Source: Candidatus Electrothrix aestuarii | GTDB lineage: Bacteria > Desulfobacterota > Desulfobulbia > Desulfobulbales > Desulfobulbaceae | Direction of reading: 5' to 3' | Assembly: GCA_032595685.2 (NCBI GenBank) | Contig: CP159373.1 | Location: 4,565,821-4,629,820 of the forward strand | Length of the DNA stretch: 64,000 nucleotides | Part shown: positions 16,886-26,600 of the stretch, in pieces | How positions within the stretch are numbered: the stretch's first letter is position 1 | Layout: every line of letters starts with the position of its first letter | Program-made: the position numbers and the translations under genes | The notes under the pieces: model-generated | Told to the model about the DNA's origin: nothing | Seen by the model: only the letters and a program-made list of their open reading frames with translations | Databases searched by the model: none

Positions 16886-17641
16886 TCACAACGCATTAAA
16901 GGTGACATGGGTTGCAATAAAAACCAACATCAAAACAAAGAACTCCTTAAAATGAGTTTCAGGTACTCTTCGCAATAATCTTGAGCCCACCTGCGCTCCA
17001 AGCAGAACGCCAAGAGTTCCTGGAATCGCAACCCGCCACTCAATAGTATGCCCAAAAAGTATATGTACTCCCAATGCGGTGCTTGAGAGAATCATCATCA
17101 AGGCTATACTGGTCGCAACCGAACGAACCATAGCAAGTTTACAACGCATATTAAAGAAAGGAACCAGCCAATCGCCCACACCTACACCAAGAAACCCGGT
17201 TAACACACTGCCGAACATAGTTATCATGCGGCCACGACGCGCAGCCTCAAGGTCTGCTTGGTCTGAGCCGGTAACAAAAAAATCATCGCCGCGCAAAAAA
17301 ACATAGGCAATAAAAAAAATTGTCAACCCGAGAACCAGCTCTATCCATACTGGGTGCAAAAGGAAGGAGAACAGAACTCCAAAAATAACAGCGGGAATAC
17401 CAAAGGCCATCAACAAACAAACAAGGCGCCAGTCAATCAAGCCTGCTTGATTATTGCTATGGGTTGCACTAAGCTGACCAAAAAACTGAATGACAATAGT
17501 GCATACAACCGCACCCTTTGGCTCCAAATCGGTGCTCATCAACAGAACAGGCATCCACAGGACACCTCCGCCTAAACCAAAAAACATGGCAATCGAAGCG
17601 ATCACCACGCCGATAGGCAGCATCTGCCAGTATTCTAACAC
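16886..17641 (-). CDS. TauE/SafE family membrane permease
   Basis: A 251-residue polytopic protein of the sulfite exporter TauE/SafE family (COG0730). It has an internal duplication of about four helices each: FGLGGGVLWMPVLL in the first half and GFLGVGVGDWLVPFFNM in the second are the paired glycine-rich family motifs. Members export sulfite, sulfoacetate or other organic anions. The start overlaps the end of the upstream HAMP gene by 7 bp, so translation is coupled. Its place beside an SsuA/NrtA-type transporter fits sulfonate handling, but the substrate is inferred. Confidence 0.85.
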   Translation of the reverse strand: MLEYWQMLPIGVVIASIAMFFGLGGGVLWMPVLLMSTDLEPKGAVVCTIVIQFFGQLSATHSNNQAGLIDWRLVCLLMAFGIPAVIFGVLFSFLLHPVWIELVLGLTIFFIAYVFLRGDDFFVTGSDQADLEAARRGRMITMFGSVLTGFLGVGVGDWLVPFFNMRCKLAMVRSVATSIALMMILSSTALGVHILFGHTIEWRVAIPGTLGVLLGAQVGSRLLRRVPETHFKEFFVLMLVFIATHVTFNAL

Positions 17642-18192
17642 TGGTAAAAACTCCTGCCAAACTCTGATAAGGCATCTTCCAACTCATCAATCATTGCTAC
17701 AGCATCAGCCACCTTTGTCCCTTCCTCTCCCTCTACCAGGGTCTGGCGGAGCTGCTCGGCCATTCCACGGGTCAAGAGTATCAACTCCTGCTCATTAGCA
17801 TTCAGCTCATTAATATGACGGGCCAACTCCCCAAGCTCATCCCTGCTCTGCTCCGGCAGGGTTGTAGAGAAATCGCCTGCACTCATAGCTCTGGTTCCCT
17901 CAATAATACGCTCCAGAGGAAACATGATCCTCTTGGTGAAAAGCATCATGACCAAGCCTATGGCAAGCAATAAATTCCCTAACATTACACGAACTTTTAA
18001 AAGAATCTGATTCACAATATTCTCTGAAAGTTCCAATGAAATTATTCCATTGAGTGTGCCGAGAATTTTTTCGCCGCGTAGGAAGCCGTTCATTTCAACG
18101 GCCATGGTCAAAAAAACAACGCCAATAAAAACAATGTAAAAAACCAACTGGCGCTGCAGACCGCTTTTAGGCAAAAAACGTTTGAGAAACAT
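17635..18192 (-). CDS. HAMP-domain membrane protein without output domain
   Basis: About 185 residues from the ATG at 18192; a TTG 21 bp earlier is also possible. One membrane helix (VFYIVFIGVVFLTMAVEM), a short periplasmic loop of about 35 residues, a second helix (LGNLLLAIGLVMMLF) and a HAMP domain (ITKRIMFPLERI through DELGELARHINEL) are visible. The last 50 residues form a helical tail. No kinase, cyclase or receptor signalling domain follows. It may pass a conformational signal to other proteins of the locus. It lies between PilZ (stop 18197) and TauE (7-bp overlap). Confidence 0.75.
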   Translation of the reverse strand: MFLKRFLPKSGLQRQLVFYIVFIGVVFLTMAVEMNGFLRGEKILGTLNGIISLELSENIVNQILLKVRVMLGNLLLAIGLVMMLFTKRIMFPLERIIEGTRAMSAGDFSTTLPEQSRDELGELARHINELNANEQELILLTRGMAEQLRQTLVEGEEGTKVADAVAMIDELEDALSEFGRSFYQC

Positions 18193-18196
18193 CTTG

Positions 18197-18631
18197 TTAA
18201 CTTTTTTTATCAAGCATTTTCCTCAGATATTTTTTAAAAGCCTGAAGATCATCCTCGTAAATATCCTTGAATAACACACCGACTGCATACATATCTTCAC
18301 TATCAGTCAATTTCTTGGACCAAACCACCTCAGCGATAGCTGTCAAGGGTTTTGAAACAGTATCCGAATCAATGATGGCAGAAGTAGTCTGCAAATAATG
18401 TTGCCAGCCCACAAGTTCAACAACGAGCTGAATAACAGTTCCGTTCTCGAAGAGCTCATCGCAGGTGAAGCAAATTCCTGTTTCCGAGACATTGCTGGTA
18501 TAGCCGATTTTCATATCCACATTGTTCATCGGATATGAAAGCTTACCAACAGTCAATTTTACCTGTTTATCAAAACGTGGAGAATTTCGTCTGCAATTTT
18601 CTGTTGTATATACCATCTCACTCTGAATCAT
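18197..18631 (-). CDS. PilZ domain protein (c-di-GMP binding)
   Basis: A 144-residue single PilZ domain. The c-di-GMP-binding arginines are in RRNSPRF (about residues 14-20), the RxxxR pattern. The second motif is VSETGICF, matching the D/N-x-S-x-x-G pattern closely. It probably turns c-di-GMP level into a change in motility or surface behaviour. It lies 88 bp after the substrate-binding protein gene and ends 4 bp before the HAMP gene start, inside the same co-directional group. Confidence 0.85.
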   Translation of the reverse strand: MIQSEMVYTTENCRRNSPRFDKQVKLTVGKLSYPMNNVDMKIGYTSNVSETGICFTCDELFENGTVIQLVVELVGWQHYLQTTSAIIDSDTVSKPLTAIAEVVWSKKLTDSEDMYAVGVLFKDIYEDDLQAFKKYLRKMLDKKS

Positions 18632-18719
18632 CTGTACCTTCTCAGTACATTCTGTCTAGCTGAGGCATGCACTTATTGCAAAACCCATCAATTATATAAA
18701 AAAAGCCATTCACCTCTTC

Positions 18720-19754
18720 TTACTCAAGAATATCATCTATTGTTTCAACATGATCGGTATCAACATTCTGAGCAAACTGCTGGTCCACTAAGCCATCAAT
18801 TGTATTACTCTCAATGAGCTTGTAACGCACCATGAGATCTGCTATCTCCTGCATTTCCTCTGTTTTCGGCAAATATTGGTTAAAAATTGTTCGCCCTCCC
18901 GATGCGTGTAAGGCATATTTCACCAAGTCAACTGGCTGCGACCAATATCGTGCTGCAATCTCGGCAGCTTCATCAGGATATTTTTCAGCCCATATCCCCG
19001 ATCGTACGGCCCCGCTAACAAATTTCTGCACGAGATCGGGGTCCTCCTCAATCAAACTTTGCTTAACAAGAACCAAATTACAGATAAAGGACGGCCACAC
19101 CTCCTCCACATTAAAAAGGAGTTCGGAGTTGCCGTTTTTCAAGGTCTGGACGGCAAAAGGTTCCCCTACATAATAGGCATCAAGTGAGCCGGAGGCCAAG
19201 GCGGAGGCCATATCAGGTGGATTCAGTTCCACAATATTGATCTCTCCCCGCATATTGTTTTCTTCCATCAAGCGCAGCAGACTGAGATTATGTCCTGAAA
19301 AACGCATGGGTACGGCAACAGTTTTACCTGCAAGCCCTTGCAGGTCCTTAATATGTAAATCCTTTCGAGTGACCAGGGTACTTTCGTGACGATTGCCTAT
19401 GTAAACAATCTTAACATCCGCGCCCTGCTGGCGGAGAACAACTGCAAGGGGAGCGATAATGAAGGCCACCTGAATCTTATCATTGCGCAGAGCTTCGCCC
19501 ATCTCAGCAAAAGAACTAAATTTCAACGCCTTGAAGCGAACATCACTATCTTTGGTACTGGCATAGTCCAGCAAGGGCGCCGCCATATTGGTAACTACAG
19601 GCATATAGCCCATTTTTATAATCTTTTGGTCACCGTGTTCAAAGTTTAACCACCAATGAAGCCCGGATATGAGTACAGCCCAAACAACACTGCCGACAAT
19701 AAAGCTCAATGTTCGAGATAAGGTGACCTTCTTTTTTCCGCCTTTAGACAGCAT
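18720..19754 (-). CDS. Membrane-anchored NrtA/SsuA-type substrate-binding protein
   Basis: A 344-residue periplasmic binding protein of the NMT1/SsuA group (type II fold), with a start IIKMGYMPVVTNMAAPLLDYA after the leader. The N-terminal segment (SFIVGSVVWAVLISGLHWW) is a hydrophobic helix without a clear cleavage site or lipobox, so it may stay anchored in the membrane. Relatives bind sulfonates, taurine, nitrate, bicarbonate or pyrimidine precursors. The start overlaps the ATPase stop by 11 bp. The ligand is unknown. Confidence 0.88.
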   Translation of the reverse strand: MLSKGGKKKVTLSRTLSFIVGSVVWAVLISGLHWWLNFEHGDQKIIKMGYMPVVTNMAAPLLDYASTKDSDVRFKALKFSSFAEMGEALRNDKIQVAFIIAPLAVVLRQQGADVKIVYIGNRHESTLVTRKDLHIKDLQGLAGKTVAVPMRFSGHNLSLLRLMEENNMRGEINIVELNPPDMASALASGSLDAYYVGEPFAVQTLKNGNSELLFNVEEVWPSFICNLVLVKQSLIEEDPDLVQKFVSGAVRSGIWAEKYPDEAAEIAARYWSQPVDLVKYALHASGGRTIFNQYLPKTEEMQEIADLMVRYKLIESNTIDGLVDQQFAQNVDTDHVETIDDILE

Positions 19755-20538
19755 AGCTTACTCCAAGCATTAAGAACAATTCATCTCGGAGCTTGCTCAA
19801 CTCTGTTTGTTTATTAAAGACAATCCTTGGATGGGGAAAATCCAGTTTTTGATTCATTTTTACCTGTGAGGGCCTTTTACTGAAGACCACGACCCGATCT
19901 CCCATAATAAGCGCGTCATCAATATCATGGGTTACTATAAGAATCGTCTTGCCGAGAAACTGATGCATGTTAACCACTTCCTCACGCATTTTCATGTGGG
20001 TAAGGAAGTCAAGGCCGCTGAAGGGTTCATCCATAATTAAAATATCAGGATTAACAGCCAAGGCACGGGCTAGCTCTGCCCGGCGCTGCATACCCCCGGA
20101 GAGTTGACCAGGATAATGCCCCTCAAAACCATCAAGCTCCACCATCTCAATATACTCCTGGATTTCAGACTGTTTTTCTTCAGCATCTTCCATATGGCGC
20201 AACCCCAACTCCACGTTCTGCCAGACAGTCATCCACGGCAGGAGACCGCTGTGCTGAAAGACAAAAATATTGTCTGAACTCGGACCGCTTATTTCTTTAC
20301 CATCAATAAGGATTGATCCTGAAGTCTGCTTGTCAAAGCCAGCAATAATGCGGAGAAGGGTTGATTTACCGCAGCCGGAGGGACCGAGGAAGCAAACCAT
20401 TTCCCCCTCTTCCACTTCAATATTGATATCCTCAAGCACGGACACCTTTTCTCCGTAGGAAAGCCCATCTTCACCACGATTCTTTTGTCTGCGGTTGACA
20501 AATTCTCTGCACAGATTATTGATTTGAATATGTCCCAT
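19744..20538 (-). CDS. ABC transporter ATPase, SsuB/NrtD/TauB type
   Basis: Cytoplasmic ATPase of 264 residues from the ATG at 20538, which has AGGGG upstream. An earlier start would run into the permease gene. Walker A is GPSGCGKST, the signature LSGGMQRRAELARAL, Walker B ILIMDEPFSGLD, and the H-loop VTHDIDDAL. There is a short family-unlike insertion (RRQKNRGEDGLSYGE) near residue 20. It lies 13 bp after the permease and overlaps the binding protein start. Confidence 0.93.
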   Translation of the reverse strand: MGHIQINNLCREFVNRRQKNRGEDGLSYGEKVSVLEDINIEVEEGEMVCFLGPSGCGKSTLLRIIAGFDKQTSGSILIDGKEISGPSSDNIFVFQHSGLLPWMTVWQNVELGLRHMEDAEEKQSEIQEYIEMVELDGFEGHYPGQLSGGMQRRAELARALAVNPDILIMDEPFSGLDFLTHMKMREEVVNMHQFLGKTILIVTHDIDDALIMGDRVVVFSKRPSQVKMNQKLDFPHPRIVFNKQTELSKLRDELFLMLGVSYAV

Positions 20539-20551
20539 TTTTTTTATTCCC

Positions 20552-21331
20552 CTACGCCCTTCCGATGCCCCAGGATGCAGACTCAATCCTGCCGAGACGG
20601 CGCATAATATAGTCCAGGTATAAGCCTATCAGGCCAATAACGATCATTCCGTCCATAACATAGTCCAAGCGCAACCCGTTTCTTGAATCAAGAATCAGAT
20701 ATCCGAGCCCCGATTGAACGGCAATCATTTCGGCAGCAACCACAACAATCCAAGCAATGGTGACAGTCAGGCGCAACGCTGTAATAATATCGGGAATAAT
20801 GGCTGGAATAACTATTTTTTGAATCACCTCTTTTCGGGTAAAGTTAAAATTAGCCGCAACATAAAAGTACGTAGGATTAATTGAATTCACCGCTACTGTT
20901 GTAGAGACAACAATAGGAAAAAAACTTGCAAGAAAAATAAGAAAAACTGCGGGTTGATCACCAATCCCGAACCAGAGCATGGCCAAAGGAATCCAGGCCA
21001 GAGGAGATATGGGACGCAGGAAATTGATAATCGGATTAAGCAGAATAGAGGCTATCTGGCTTCTTCCCAGAATGATTCCCAAAGGAATCCCCAAGATTGC
21101 GGCAAGATAAAATCCCCATGTTACTCGAAACAAACTGGCCACCGTGTGTTTGAATAGAGAACCATCGGCAATCAGTTCAATCATACTTTCCAGCACCTTG
21201 TACGGACCGGGAAGCACATTTTTATCCCATCCGCTGAAACGAGTTGTAAGCTCCCAGACTAAAACCAGGACTGTAAAAGACAGAACCGGAGCGATGCTTT
21301 TGGTAAGCGTTGAATGTGTGTCTGTCTTCAT
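20552..21331 (-). CDS. ABC transporter permease, SsuC/NrtB/TauC type
   Basis: A 259-residue inner membrane protein with about six helices. The coupling motif that contacts the ATPase is recognisable in the region of VIPAIIPDIITALRLTVTIA (EAA-like loop, about residues 170-190), typical for the BPD_transp_1 family. It is the first of three genes of a complete importer and starts 24 bp after the ParA gene stop, joining the transporter to the chemosensory genes. Confidence 0.92.
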   Translation of the reverse strand: MKTDTHSTLTKSIAPVLSFTVLVLVWELTTRFSGWDKNVLPGPYKVLESMIELIADGSLFKHTVASLFRVTWGFYLAAILGIPLGIILGRSQIASILLNPIINFLRPISPLAWIPLAMLWFGIGDQPAVFLIFLASFFPIVVSTTVAVNSINPTYFYVAANFNFTRKEVIQKIVIPAIIPDIITALRLTVTIAWIVVVAAEMIAVQSGLGYLILDSRNGLRLDYVMDGMIVIGLIGLYLDYIMRRLGRIESASWGIGRA

Positions 21332-21355
21332 CAGTGCGACTCCGTTTTCCTTTAG

Positions 21356-22267
21356 TTATCCAGCAAGCTCACGCGCTAAGGCCTCATACTGTACAGCAGA
21401 CCTGCTTTCTTCATCATAGTATTGAATAGGGAGGTTAACGATATGTGACTCCTGCATTTTATCATCAAGTTCTATAACTGTTTTGCACAATATTGCCCCA
21501 TATTTTCGACGAATCTTTTCGTTGATCACCCGCTCAGATGTTTTCCGCTCATCATACATCGTGATCAAAACCTTGTATTCAACATCATGCTCAATCCCTT
21601 TTAACACCTTAATAATATCGCTAATCTGCGACACGCCATGCATAGAAAGATATTCACATGTGGTGGGTACAACAACGAGTTGCGCAGCAATAAGAGCATT
21701 TAAAGTGAAAAACTCGATGGATGGTGGCGTATCTATGACGATATGATCATAATCTTTTTCTACTTCCTGTAGACGATTCTTCAAAATGTACTCAAAATTA
21801 TGCTGGCTGAGATACCTCTTTTTTAGCAGGGCCATCTTGCTATTTGATGGCAGCAAAGACAGGTTGGGATATTTTGTGTGAAGAATAACATCTCCTATAT
21901 CAGCAACCTCTTTACTCTGCAATTCATAAAAAGAGCGGGTTTTCCTAAAACCCAATAAAATAGTCAGGTTAGCCTGCACATCAAAGTCTACCAGCAGCAC
22001 TCGTTTCCCCATGCGCGCCAAGGACACGGCCAGATTTAGACAGGTCGTTGTTTTCGCAACCCCACCCTTCTGATTACTTACAGTAATGATACGATGATCT
22101 GTTGGAGAAATCTCATCCTGTAAAAGAAAGGAATCGTCTGCCGGATCATTTTTGTACACCGTGAATCTATGATTACACTTGTGACATCGCACCTTCAATG
22201 CCGGTTTATTAATTATGTCGTCTGCAACCTTGTACCTGGTCTTGCAATTGTCGCATGTTATAATCAT
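21356..22267 (-). CDS. ParA-family ATPase with N-terminal MJ0042 zinc ribbon
   Basis: A 303-residue protein. Residues 1-38 form an MJ0042-type zinc ribbon with two CxxC pairs (CDNC at 5-8, CHKC at 28-31). A ParA/MinD-type ATPase follows, with deviant Walker A SNQKGGVAKTT, Walker A' VDFDVQANL and HIVIDTPPS. ParA proteins position plasmids, chromosomes or protein arrays, and ParC/PpfA types place chemosensory clusters. Its place between cheB and the transporter suggests it positions this chemosensory array; that is inference. Confidence 0.88.
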   Translation of the reverse strand: MIITCDNCKTRYKVADDIINKPALKVRCHKCNHRFTVYKNDPADDSFLLQDEISPTDHRIITVSNQKGGVAKTTTCLNLAVSLARMGKRVLLVDFDVQANLTILLGFRKTRSFYELQSKEVADIGDVILHTKYPNLSLLPSNSKMALLKKRYLSQHNFEYILKNRLQEVEKDYDHIVIDTPPSIEFFTLNALIAAQLVVVPTTCEYLSMHGVSQISDIIKVLKGIEHDVEYKVLITMYDERKTSERVINEKIRRKYGAILCKTVIELDDKMQESHIVNLPIQYYDEESRSAVQYEALARELAG

Positions 22268-22469
22268 AGCCTGCTTCCTATATATAATAAGTATATCTAT
22301 TCAAACAATTTCTGTGTTTCATCTTTGTACACAGGACAGCAAAGCCTCCTCTTTTTTCTTCACGGTCCTTAACTGGTACCTGCTCGTGCTGTCTTTTCTA
22401 TCTTCGATGTCTTTTTCCTTTTTTCCTATATTGCGTCGAATTCGTCCAGCTGATGTCTATCCTCATTCT

Positions 22470-23507
22470 CTATCGAATAACGGACTCAATTGCATCCGCA
22501 AGCTGCGCCTCTTCAGCAACCACATCAACCCGTTTTCGTTTAATAGCTGTATCGGTCAAGTTAGGATAAACGCAGGTATCCGCACTTTGGGCTATGGTTT
22601 TACCGGATTTTTCCCGAATCACAGCAAATCCGTCAGAACCATCATCCCCGTATCCAGTAAGCAATACGCCAACGGTATTCTCGCGAAAGACTTCAGCAGC
22701 TGATTTAAAAAAGGTATCCAGTGGTTTTTCAACCCGTTCTCCAAGCTGAAAGCAAGGGTCTCCGTTTTCGTTCAACCCTACCGTCAAAGAGGACATATTC
22801 GATTGAATATAACAGACACCTTGCTCTAAAACCGTTCCCTGACGCGCAACTTCAATTTTCCAGTGGACAAATTCATTAAATTTTTCCGCAAAGGCAGCAA
22901 GTATTTTAGGAGAAATTTCTAAAAGAATAACTGCTGCTGTCGGAAGGCCAGCACTAATCCTGGTCATCAGGCGAATAAAAGTATTTGGGCCTGTAAGCGA
23001 TGTCCCTATGGCAATAATGTAATCAAGAGGATGGAACCCATACAGATCAGCCAAGCCTTCATCTTTTTTCTGTTTATTCACCCGTACACGACGGATGTTC
23101 TGAAAATTAACCTCAGAGGCGAGTTTAATCCGATCAACTATATGCTGCTTGGCTGTATGGATATCACTTGATATAGCCCCGGAAGGTTTGGCAACAAAAT
23201 CAACAACACCGAGACGGAGTGCTTCAAAGGTAATAGAACCGTCACTGAAGAGTGAACTCAGAACAACTATGGGCACAGGAGACTCGATCATGATATGTCG
23301 GACAGCCTGTAAACCATCCATAATCGGCATGTCAATATCAAGAGTTATCACGTCAGGCTTTAATTCCTTTATCTTTTCAAGCCCTTCTAAACCATTATTT
23401 GCGACTCCGATAACCTCGATATCAGGATCTGACTCCAGCAGATCACTAATGGCCTTGGTCATAAAGGTTGCATCATCAACAACAAGAACCTTTAATTTTT
23501 TATTCAT
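22470..23507 (-). CDS. cheB: CheB-like response regulator, active-site His lost
   Basis: From the ATG at 23507 (MNKKLKVLVVDD), 345 residues. An N-terminal receiver domain has the phospho-Asp in VITLDIDMPIMDG and Lys in VAKPSG. In the C-terminal methylesterase domain the nucleophile Ser is kept (IAIGTSLTGP) and so is the Asp (LLTGYGDDGSDG). The catalytic His of the QHMP motif is not present: the aligned stretch reads LLEISPKILAAFAEKFN. The PSVD motif reads KPLD. Methylesterase or deamidase activity is therefore doubtful. It follows CheA by about 100 bp. Confidence 0.88.
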   Translation of the reverse strand: MNKKLKVLVVDDATFMTKAISDLLESDPDIEVIGVANNGLEGLEKIKELKPDVITLDIDMPIMDGLQAVRHIMIESPVPIVVLSSLFSDGSITFEALRLGVVDFVAKPSGAISSDIHTAKQHIVDRIKLASEVNFQNIRRVRVNKQKKDEGLADLYGFHPLDYIIAIGTSLTGPNTFIRLMTRISAGLPTAAVILLEISPKILAAFAEKFNEFVHWKIEVARQGTVLEQGVCYIQSNMSSLTVGLNENGDPCFQLGERVEKPLDTFFKSAAEVFRENTVGVLLTGYGDDGSDGFAVIREKSGKTIAQSADTCVYPNLTDTAIKRKRVDVVAEEAQLADAIESVIR

Positions 23508-23609
23508 ACCGCAGCTTGCCCCCAGTTCAGGTCTCTCACCCACTTAACGTTATTCTTTCGCTGCCCTCTCACCTTGTTTATATTCTGCTCCTGTTTAGCA
23601 GGTAAGCTT

Positions 23610-26600
23610 TTAATGAATCAGCTGCGTTGCACTTGCAGTGCTGCCTTTTTTCCGCTTAAAATTCAATGATCGTTGCTCCTGCTTGAGTACTTGATTTTCT
23701 TTTGCGATCTTCACAAGCTCAGGAATATCCAAAATAAGTGAGATACCACCATCACCAAGGATCGTAGCACCACCGAAACCACTCTCAACTCGCAAGTAAT
23801 CAGCCAAGGGCTTAATAACAACCTCTTCCTGTCCAAGAAGTTCGTCAACAACTATACCCAACTCCTGCGTTCCAGTACTGACCACGACAACAAACATCTT
23901 GTCTTCGTCCAATCCTTGACGATCTATATTATATATCTTGGACAGCTGAAAGATAGGCATTGTATTTTCGCGAAGATGAATAACATCAACCCCTTCAATT
24001 TCAGAAATCTCATGGCGGAAAACCCTGAGAGTCTCCTCAACAGTGGTCAACGGAATAGTAAATTTTTCCTGACCAACCCGAACCATCAGGGCCTGAATAA
24101 TCGCCATTGTCAGGGGGATTTTAATCCGCAGTCTCGTTCCCTTTCCGACCTCAGAAACTATTTCAACAGTACCATTCAATTTTTCAATATTTTTTTTCAC
24201 CACATCCATACCAACACCTCGCCCGGAGGTCTTTGTGGCTTTTTCTGCGGTACTGAATCCAGGCAACATAATCAGACGAGTTAACTCCTGATCAGACATC
24301 CGCTCCAACTCTTCCTTCCTGACTAAGCTTTTTTCAAGGGCCTTTTTCCTAATTCGTGCAGTATCTATTCCCTTACCATCGTCTGTAATTTCCAGGACAA
24401 TGTGGTCACTTTCATGAAAAGCCTCAAGGAGGAGGATCCCCTGCGCAGGCTTACCAACCCGCAGGCGTTCCTCTATCGTCTCAATGCCATGATCAACGGA
24501 GTTTCTGATAATATGTATGAGAGGATCAGAGATGGATTCAATAACCATCTTATCCAACTCGGTCTCCTCACCCTTGGTGACCAGCTTAACATCCTTATCC
24601 GAATTATGGACCAAATCCCGCACCAAACGAGGATAGCGTTTAAAGAGTTGATCAATCGGCAGCATGCGGACCTTCATAACGCCTTCCTGCAGCTCGTTAG
24701 ACACGCGGCCAAGATGAACACCAGCCTCACTCAAGCGAAATGAAAATTCATGGAGCGGCTTCAGCTGTCCCTTTGTAACACCAGAAGACTCAAGAAGTTG
24801 TTGTTCCAATCCTCTCATTTCATTAACAAGCTGCGCAAAATAAGCCCTGCTAACAACCAACTCTCCTACTTGATTCATCAAGTAATCAATTTTATCAGCA
24901 TCTACTCGGATACTGCTTCGGACAGTTGCCTTTTTAGTAGGAGTGGCTTCCTTTTCTTCCTGCTCCGCCTCTTGCTTAAGAATTTCAGACTTTATAAAAT
25001 CAACTGTTTTTGTGACGGCAACAGGCTCATTATGTTGTTCTTCCGGCTTCTCTTCAGCCGGTGTGTCTGCGCCCTGAGATTTCTTTTGAACCTCCTCTTC
25101 TGCTACTTCTGAGGCATCAAGAGAATCTTCTTTTACCTTTTCTTGTTCTTCCTCAGGCTCTTTTGATGCCACAACCTTGTCCAGGAGGTGGGCTCCTGAG
25201 TCGGAAGTTCCCATGCCACCATTCACTACTTTATCAACAAGCTGTGACAGATCCATACCCGAGTCATTTTTACTGTCTTGGCCCTGTCGACTTTCTGTAC
25301 CTGGAGCTTCTATAATTTCTTCAATAACAGTGTCAATAGAGTCAGGAGAAGTTGTGGCTGCATACTCCGACACCTCCAACGCGCTACTCAATTTATCAAA
25401 AAGCTCTTTATCCCCTGATTCGCCAGCGCTATGATCATCCTGCTCGTTATTTGTTTGAGCAACAACAGTCTTTGTTTCTTGAACTTCTTCCTTCTTGCGA
25501 GGAGGCTCCGGTGGCACAGGGATCTCTTTCTCTTTACTCTGTAAATCCTCTGGTGCTGCTTCCGACTCATCTGCAACTGAAAAGATATTCTCACTTACAT
25601 CTTCATCGTCAAATTCATCTAGCTCTTCAGGTTTATTATCTCCAGTAATCTGCGGATATACGCCGACAATTTTATCAACGAACTCCTGCATTCCTGCTGC
25701 TATATCAGAATCAACTCCCGTTGCTATATCGGCAAGATAACCATCAACGACACCCTGCCAGAGCTCACAAAAATCCGTCAGACTCCCATACTCCATATAA
25801 TTTGCTGACGATGCCAAGCGCCCTATAGCGTCATGACAGTTTTCGAGTATTGTTCTTTTATCTCCACCAACTCGATATTCAGCGATTCTTGCTTGAATAT
25901 ACTCAATATCGGTCTGTAATTTTTTTAAGAAAATAGAAATGAGTTCTTCATCATACTCATCGTCGTACAGCTCATATTCCAAGGGAACCGTATCAACTCC
26001 TGTCTCCCCCCCTGCATCAACCTGTGATGATTTATTATCGTACACAACAGGCTCAGAAGTGGAGGTGCTGACCAAGGGGGCATCATCCAAATGAAGAGGA
26101 TCAGGTTCCTCCTCTTCCTCCTCTTCAAGCCCACCAAACTCATCGGAAAAAATAGAGTCAAGAGCTCTATCAAGGTCAATCCCTTGGTTTTCTTCCTCCT
26201 CATCTTCTTCCGCATCGCTGTCAAAGTCACCCATGCTCGCAAGTTCATCTGTGGCAGTAGCAGGACCTTCATCTGCAAAAATAGAGTTCAGAGCTGAATC
26301 GATAGAAGCTACATCTTGTTTTTCCTCTCCAATATCACTTCCGAGTGCATCTACATCATCCTGGGAATATCCGTCCATTGCCTGCGGAAAAGAGCGTATA
26401 ATCTCATCCAGATAATCCTGCATAAAAGATAAATCAGGCATTTTCCCGCTTGAAAGCTGCTCAACCGCATTTTCAATAGCATGTTGCCAATTTGAATAAT
26501 GCTGAGTGAGCTTCTCATACCCCATATAATTGGCTGAGGATTTCAGGCTCTTAATGGAATCACTGCAACGATAAAGGACATCCTGCTTATCTACAGAAAT

